From contig NZ_ML660189.1 in assembly GCF_007483665.1 (NCBI RefSeq), positions 146,430-210,429 on the forward strand: a stretch of DNA of 64,000 bases, read 5' to 3'. Position 1 is the stretch's first letter. Every line of letters starts with the position of its first letter. The notes beneath the pieces are model-generated. The model searched no databases. It was not told where the DNA came from and saw nothing but the letters and a program-made list of their open reading frames with translations. Source of the stretch: Catellatospora sichuanensis. Lineage in GTDB: Bacteria > Actinomycetota > Actinomycetes > Mycobacteriales > Micromonosporaceae. The position numbers and the translations under genes are program-made. Of this stretch, positions 59,657-64,000 are shown piece by piece.

Positions 59657-60847
59657 ATGGCCGCAGTTTCCCAACCAGGCACGCCTCGGCTGCTCCGCGC
59701 GCTCAACGACCGGGCGGCGCTCGAGCTGTTGCTGGCCCGGGGCCCGCTCACCCGCTCCCAGCTCGGTGAGCTGACCGGACTGTCCAAGGTCACGGCCTCC
59801 CAGCTGGTCGAGCGGCTGGAGGAGCGCGGCCTGGTGCGTCGGGTCGGCGAGCAGGCCGGTGGCCGCGGGCCCAACGCGCAGCTCTACAACGTCGCCCCGA
59901 ACAGTGCGTACGTGGTGGGCGTCGAGGTGGGCGACGAGCACGTGGTGGCCGCCTGCGCCGACATCACCGGCGCGGTGGTCGGGCGGGTGGAGGTCTCCAC
60001 CAAGCCCGACGCCAACGGCGGCGGCGAGGACCCGGTCCGGCTGGTGCACAACGCCGTCGTCCAAGCGGCCGAGCAGGCCGGAGCGCAGCTCGGCGACGTA
60101 CGCCGCATCGTGCTGGGCACCCCGGGTCTGGTCGACCCGAACACCGGCGACATCGTCTTCGCCTTCAACCTGCCCCGCTGGCAGCGCGGCCTCGCCGCGG
60201 CCCTGCGCGACGACCTGCACACCACGATCGTGTTCGAGAACGACGTGAACCTCGCCGCCGTCGCCGAGGCCCACGCGGGGGCAGCCCGCGAGGTCGGCGA
60301 CTTCCTGCTGGTCTGGATCGGCCAGGGCACCGGCCTGGCCGTCATGCTGGGCGGGCGGCTGCACCGCGGCGCCTCCGGCGCGGCGGGCGAGATCGGTTAC
60401 CTGCCGGTGCCCGGCGCGGAGATCCCGCGCGAGGTCAGCCGGCGCGGCAAGGGCGCCTTCCAGCAGGTGGCGGGCGCGGACGCGGTCCGTCAGGTGGCCC
60501 GTGAACACGGCTTCCGGGCGGGCACGGCGGCCGAGGCGGTCAAGGCCGCGATCGCGGCCGGCACCAAGGGCGGCCCGGTGCTCGACGAGGTCGCCCGGCG
60601 GCTGGCACTGGGCGTGGCCGCCTCCTGCATCGTGCTCGACCCGCCGCTGGTCGTGCTGGCCGGCGAGGTCGGCGCGGCAGGCGGCACGCCGCTGGCCGAG
60701 CGGGTACAGCACGAGGTCGCCGCGATCAGCCCGGTGGCCCCGCGGGTCGTGGTGACCGGCGTCGCCGACGAGCCCGTGCTCCAGGGCGCACTGCTCACCG
60801 CCCTGGACGCGGTCCGCGACGAGGTCTTCGGTTCCACCGTCGACTGA
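59657..60847 (+). CDS. ROK-family transcriptional regulator
   Basis: A 396-residue regulator. An N-terminal winged helix-turn-helix (about 10-65, LLLARGPLTRSQLGELTGLSKVTASQLVERLEERG) precedes a ROK sugar-kinase-like domain with LGTPGLVDPNTG, FENDVNLAAVAEA and IGQGTGLAVMLGG. The usual zinc-binding CxCGxxGC cluster after GEIGYL is missing; it reads LPVPGAEIPREVSRRG. Likely represses the divergent NagZ-like gene and itself, with an amino-sugar inducer; inference from position. Confidence 0.9.
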   Translation: MAAVSQPGTPRLLRALNDRAALELLLARGPLTRSQLGELTGLSKVTASQLVERLEERGLVRRVGEQAGGRGPNAQLYNVAPNSAYVVGVEVGDEHVVAACADITGAVVGRVEVSTKPDANGGGEDPVRLVHNAVVQAAEQAGAQLGDVRRIVLGTPGLVDPNTGDIVFAFNLPRWQRGLAAALRDDLHTTIVFENDVNLAAVAEAHAGAAREVGDFLLVWIGQGTGLAVMLGGRLHRGASGAAGEIGYLPVPGAEIPREVSRRGKGAFQQVAGADAVRQVAREHGFRAGTAAEAVKAAIAAGTKGGPVLDEVARRLALGVAASCIVLDPPLVVLAGEVGAAGGTPLAERVQHEVAAISPVAPRVVVTGVADEPVLQGALLTALDAVRDEVFGSTVD

Positions 60848-60859
60848 TCCCGCCCGAGC

Positions 60860-60899
60860 CACCTGATCCCCTCCGCGTCCGTCCGGGCGGGGTCAGGTG
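60860..60899. terminator. Terminator between convergent ROK and ABC permease genes
   Basis: CACCTGATCCC.../...GGGGTCAGGTG, an imperfect 16-bp stem that overlaps the permease stop codon. Confidence 0.5.
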
Positions 60900-61867
60900 A
60901 GGTCGCGGCGGCGGAAGTTGGCGAACGCGGCGGCGAGCAGGGCGGCCGTGAGACCCGCCACGACCATGCCGCCGCTCAGCCGGGTGATCACCAGATCGCC
61001 CGAGCCGTCGAGGCCGGACCAGTACTTCAGATCGCCGCCCACGAACGCGGAAAGGTAGCTGGACAGAAAGTAGGGGTCGTACGGCAGCATGCCGCCGATC
61101 TCGAAGACGATGCGCGCGCCCGCCTCCCAGACCAGGAAGTAGCCGACCGCGATGCCCAGCGCGGCCGCCGTGTGCCGGGCCAGCGTGGCCAGCGCGAAGG
61201 CGCACGCCGCGGCCGCCGTCGACAACGCGATGCCGCGCCAGCTCAGCGCGAGGAGCTCGCCCCAGAAGGCCGCGCCGGTGTCGCCGGTCCAGCCCGAGGT
61301 GTACGCGATCAGGTAGAACGCGCCGACGTAGAGCACCGTGAACAGGGTGGAGAACAGCACGACGCAGCCGGTCAGTGCGGCGAGCTTGGCCCCGAGCAAC
61401 GAGGAGCGTTGTGGTCGCCACAGCAGCAGGTTGGTGATGCCGCCGCTGCTCATCTCGGCCCCGATGAACGACGCGGCGATCACGAAGGCGAAGAAGCTCA
61501 GATACACCGCCAGGAAGATGGTCAGCCCGCGGATCTCCTGCTCGAACACGAACGCGTCCTCGAGGAAGTGCTCGGGCCGGACGTCGGCCGGGTCGCCCGC
61601 GGCATCGCAGCCGCCGGCGAACGCAGCCTCAGCGGCCTCCTTGTCCTGGCGGAATGCCGCCTCGCAGTTGGCCTTGAACTGGATCAGGCTCGTGCGCCGC
61701 TCCGCAGCGGTCTGCTCCGCGGCCACCCAGGCGTCGCTGCCGGGCCGCGTCGAACTGGCCAGCGTGGTCGCGGCCGTGATCCCGAAGACGGCCAACAGGC
61801 CGATCACCATGATGTGGGTGAACCGCCGCGACAGCAGCCGGCTCACCTCGGCGCGTACCAGATTCAT
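60893..61867 (-). CDS. ABC transporter permease (ABC-2 family)
   Basis: A 324-residue permease. TM1 (about 17-37) is followed by an about 75-residue loop with paired Cys (NCEAAF, GGCDAAG), then five more hydrophobic segments (from about 110), ending LTAALLAAAFANFRRRDLT. It matches the ABC-2 permease layout with an extracellular loop after TM1, as in lantibiotic or bacitracin-type exporters. ATG overlaps the mini-cistron stop. Works with the ATPase at 61935. Confidence 0.85.
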   Translation of the reverse strand: MNLVRAEVSRLLSRRFTHIMVIGLLAVFGITAATTLASSTRPGSDAWVAAEQTAAERRTSLIQFKANCEAAFRQDKEAAEAAFAGGCDAAGDPADVRPEHFLEDAFVFEQEIRGLTIFLAVYLSFFAFVIAASFIGAEMSSGGITNLLLWRPQRSSLLGAKLAALTGCVVLFSTLFTVLYVGAFYLIAYTSGWTGDTGAAFWGELLALSWRGIALSTAAAACAFALATLARHTAAALGIAVGYFLVWEAGARIVFEIGGMLPYDPYFLSSYLSAFVGGDLKYWSGLDGSGDLVITRLSGGMVVAGLTAALLAAAFANFRRRDLT

Positions 61868-61938
61868 GCCTGCTCCTCGCTGCGCTCGTCGACGGCATGC
61901 TGCCCGAGCCCGTTGAATCGCTCGCTGCGCTCGCTCAT
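61864..61938 (-). CDS. Mini-cistron of the SERSER/DERSEE repeat class, copy 3
   Basis: A 24-codon frame beginning MSERSER and ending HAVDERSEEQA, with ATGA overlaps to both neighbouring genes. The ATPase upstream ends with the same RSEEQA sequence, so part of the element has become the ATPase C-terminus. Includes GAGGAG, the SD of the permease. Confidence 0.55.
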   Translation of the reverse strand: MSERSERFNGLGQHAVDERSEEQA

Positions 61939-62942
61939 GCCTGCTCCTCGCTGCGCACGTCGAGGTCGATGACGTTGTCCGCGGGCGGGCGCCGACGGGT
62001 CGGCACCGCGACCTGTGGTGGGGCGTCGGGGACGGGCCGGGTGCCGGTGAGGTCCAGGAAGACGCTCTCCAGGTCGGGGGTGAGCGGGGTGAGCTCGGTC
62101 AGCCACAGTCCGGCCTGGCCGAGCGTCTCGCTGATCGCGGCCGGGCCGCTGACGCCGCCGACGAACAGCGCGCCGTCGGCGATGCGTACCGTCGCGCCCG
62201 CCGCCCGCAGCAGCCGTGCGGCCTGCTCGGTGTCGGCGACCCGGACCAGATGCTCGCCGGTGTCGTGGCCGGCCAGCACCACCGAGACGGGGCCGTGGGC
62301 CACCCGGCGGCCGCGGTCGATGATGGTGACCGAGTCGCAGACCTGCTCGATCTCGGAGAGCAGGTGGCTGGAGAGCAGCACGGTGACGCCCTGCGCGGCG
62401 AGGTCGCTCATCAGGGTGCGCATGGCGTGGATGCCGGAGGGGTCCAGCCCGTTCGCGGGCTCGTCCAGGATCAGCAGCTCCGGCCGCTTGAGCAGGGCGG
62501 AGGCGACGGCGAGCCGCTGGCGCATGCCGAGCGAGTACACCTTGACGGGCTCGTTGGCCCGGTCGCGCAGCCCGACCGCGGTCAGCGCCTCGTCCACCCG
62601 CCCCTTGGGCAGGCCGCCCGCGGTGGCCAGCAGTTGGAGGGTCTTGCGGCCGCTGAACGGGGTGAAGAACGCCGGGCTCTCCACGATCGCACCGACCCGG
62701 TGCGCCACGTCGCCGAAGTCGGCGCTGGGCGTGTCGAGGATCCGCATCACGCCCTCGTCGGGCCGCAGCAGGCCGAGCAGCGTACGCAGCGTGGTGGTCT
62801 TACCCGAGCCGTTGGGGCCGAGAAAGCCATGGACCTGGCCCTTCTCGACGACCATGTCGAACCCGTCGAGCGCGGTCTTCTCCTCGCGCCACAGGCTGTG
62901 GAACGTCTTGCACAGCCCGCTGATCTCGATCACGGCGGTCAC
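61935..62942 (-). CDS. ABC transporter ATP-binding protein
   Basis: A 335-residue ATPase of the bacitracin/lantibiotic export type: Walker A GPNGSGKTT, signature YSLGMRQRLAVASAL, Walker B LLILDEPANGLDP and switch SSHLLSEIEQV. The C-terminal 100 residues are an accessory region and end in LDVRSEEQA, which derives from the mini-cistron repeat. GTG start with SD GGGGAGG. Confidence 0.9.
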   Translation of the reverse strand: MTAVIEISGLCKTFHSLWREEKTALDGFDMVVEKGQVHGFLGPNGSGKTTTLRTLLGLLRPDEGVMRILDTPSADFGDVAHRVGAIVESPAFFTPFSGRKTLQLLATAGGLPKGRVDEALTAVGLRDRANEPVKVYSLGMRQRLAVASALLKRPELLILDEPANGLDPSGIHAMRTLMSDLAAQGVTVLLSSHLLSEIEQVCDSVTIIDRGRRVAHGPVSVVLAGHDTGEHLVRVADTEQAARLLRAAGATVRIADGALFVGGVSGPAAISETLGQAGLWLTELTPLTPDLESVFLDLTGTRPVPDAPPQVAVPTRRRPPADNVIDLDVRSEEQA

Positions 62943-63079
62943 AGCGCCTCCCCAATCGGTCTGTGTGCCGCCACACCGTATGTGATCCGGTGGCGGTCGT
63001 GGTGCCCCGGCAGCGGACGGACTGTGATCTGCCTGGCAGGTCGCACCTGTGCGGGTGCGGCCGTGATTGGATATCGGCT

Positions 63080-63928
63080 GTGTCAGGACTGCACCGCGTC
63101 GCTCAGACCGTCCATGAGGTGAACCGGGCCGTCGCCCCGGAAGACCCCGATCTCGTGATCGCCGCCGAAAGCGTCGACGTCGTACGCGAGGGCAAGCACC
63201 TGCTGCGCGACATCTCGTGGCGGGTCGAGCTGGACGAGCGCTGGGTGGTGCTCGGCCCCAACGGGGCGGGCAAGACCACGCTGCTGCATCTGGCCGCCGG
63301 CCGCGCGCACCCGACCAAGGGCACGGTGTACGTGCTCGGCGAGCGCATCGGCCGCGTCGACATGAACGAGCTGCGCACCCGGATCGGGCTGTCCACGGCG
63401 GCGCTGGCCGAGCGGGTGCCCCCGGGCGAGCTGGTCCGGGACGTGGTGGTCACCGCGTCCTGGGCGGTGGTGGGGCGTTTCCGCGAGTCATACGACCCGA
63501 TGGACGAGGCCCGTGCCGAGGCGCTGCTCGAGGAGTGGGGCATGGCGGGGCTGGCCCGGCGCCAGTACGGCACGCTCTCCGAGGGCGAGCGCAAGCGCAC
63601 CCAGATCGCCCGAGCCCTGATGACCGACCCCGAGCTGCTGCTGCTGGACGAGCCGGCGGCCGGGCTCGACCTGGGCGGTCGGGAGGATCTGGTGGCCCGG
63701 CTGTCCGAGCTGGCCGCCGACCCGGACGCGCCCGCGCTGGTGCTGGTGACGCATCACGTGGAGGAGATCCCGCCGAGCTTCACCCACGCGCTGCTGCTGC
63801 GCGAGGGCGGGATCGTGGCGGCCGGGCCGATCCCGGAGACGATCACGTCGGACAACCTGTCGGCGACGTTCGGCCTGCCGCTGGAGGTCACCTCGGCCGA
63901 GGGCCGCTTCACCGCCCGCGCCCGCTGA
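63080..63928 (+). CDS. ABC ATP-binding protein (YlmA/ModF-like, no permease in window)
   Basis: A 282-residue ABC ATPase: Walker A GPNGAGKTT (after ERWVVL), signature LSEGERKRTQIARAL, Walker B LLLLDEPAAGLD and switch VTHHVEEIPPSF. The EEIPPSFTHALLLREGGIVAAG ending is typical of the soluble YlmA/ModF-type ATPases. GTG 63080 gives VSGLHRVAQTV; the upstream in-frame extension to 62963 is unlikely. Its partner is not in the window. Confidence 0.85.
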   Translation: MSGLHRVAQTVHEVNRAVAPEDPDLVIAAESVDVVREGKHLLRDISWRVELDERWVVLGPNGAGKTTLLHLAAGRAHPTKGTVYVLGERIGRVDMNELRTRIGLSTAALAERVPPGELVRDVVVTASWAVVGRFRESYDPMDEARAEALLEEWGMAGLARRQYGTLSEGERKRTQIARALMTDPELLLLDEPAAGLDLGGREDLVARLSELAADPDAPALVLVTHHVEEIPPSFTHALLLREGGIVAAGPIPETITSDNLSATFGLPLEVTSAEGRFTARAR

Positions 63929-63958
63929 GCCTTCCGCCGGCTATACGTCGACTCCGGC

Positions 63959-64000
63959 GTGTCGCGTTTCGGGACGCTCAAGCGTCCCGAAACGCGACAC
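63959..64000 (+). terminator. Terminator hairpin at window end
   Basis: A perfect 20-bp stem with a 2-nt loop (arms begin GTGTCGCGTTTCGGGACGCT), 30 bp past the ATPase stop. The element may continue beyond the window. Confidence 0.7.

Overview
The window is GC-rich DNA from a high-GC Gram-positive bacterium (Actinomycetota), most likely Micromonosporaceae (Actinoplanes/Catellatospora-like; family level is inference). Supporting signs are strong GC bias at third codon positions, many GTG starts with GTGA/ATGA overlaps, a NucS mismatch endonuclease, an Asp-type MurA, a 180-kDa-class NAD glutamate dehydrogenase, FilP/Scy-type coiled-coil proteins and a coenzyme-B12-dependent acyl-CoA mutase set. 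The order ATR - murA ... nucS ... mce - thiolase - meaB ... thioredoxin-like protein recalls the M. tuberculosis Rv1314c-Rv1324 and S. coelicolor SCO5380-SCO5420 regions (from memory, not searched), so much of this is a conserved chromosomal core with insertions. No rRNA, tRNA, CRISPR array, transposase or phage gene was seen.

Layout. 1-6.3 kb: an ABC ATPase cut by the window edge, a VOC protein, a PduO-type corrinoid adenosyltransferase, murA, a 3-hydroxybutyryl-CoA dehydrogenase and an ABC-2 exporter pair. 6.4-8.4 kb: ethylmalonyl-CoA mutase. 8.5-13.3 kb: an operon of an 86-residue helical-hairpin (WXG100-sized) protein, a repeat-encoded mini-cistron, a 336-residue protein, an FtsK/SpoIIIE-type ATPase and a coiled-coil membrane protein; this is the best candidate for an undescribed system. 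13.4-25.4 kb: DUF4126 protein, nucS, a TetR/MFS efflux pair, aldehyde dehydrogenase, SDR, an Rnl5-like RNA ligase, hydrolases, a tandem-fused 3-hydroxyacyl-CoA dehydrogenase and small proteins. 25.5-32.8 kb: two FilP/Scy-like proteins, crotonyl-CoA carboxylase/reductase, methylmalonyl-CoA epimerase, acetyl-CoA acetyltransferase and meaB. 33.1-37.8 kb: an FtsX-type permease with two ATPases. 37.9-42.8 kb: a secreted penicillin-acylase-family enzyme with a C-terminal F5/8C domain, and a CDP-glycerol glycerophosphotransferase. 43-50 kb: isobutyryl-CoA mutase large subunit, a CnoX-like protein, an arginase-family protein, small membrane proteins, and a SigE-family sigma factor with its membrane partner. 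50-57 kb: a lipoprotein class B PBP and the giant glutamate dehydrogenase. 57-64 kb: FMN reductase, NagZ-type GH3, a ROK regulator and two ABC modules.

How the genes work together. Thiolase, 3-hydroxybutyryl-CoA dehydrogenases, Ccr, Ecm, epimerase, IcmA, MeaB and the corrinoid adenosyltransferase make up much of the ethylmalonyl-CoA route for acetyl-CoA assimilation and C4/C5 acyl-CoA supply. Six of these transcription starts, plus the FtsX operon, are preceded by variants of one 16-bp dyad (consensus CTnAnCGATCGTTnAG), which suggests a shared local regulator. Two repeat classes are also striking. One is a mini-cistron (MSERSER...HAVDERSEE-type) inserted with ATGA/GTGA overlaps between operon genes. 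The other is several families of intergenic inverted repeats, four of them repeated within the window, sitting at gene 3' ends.
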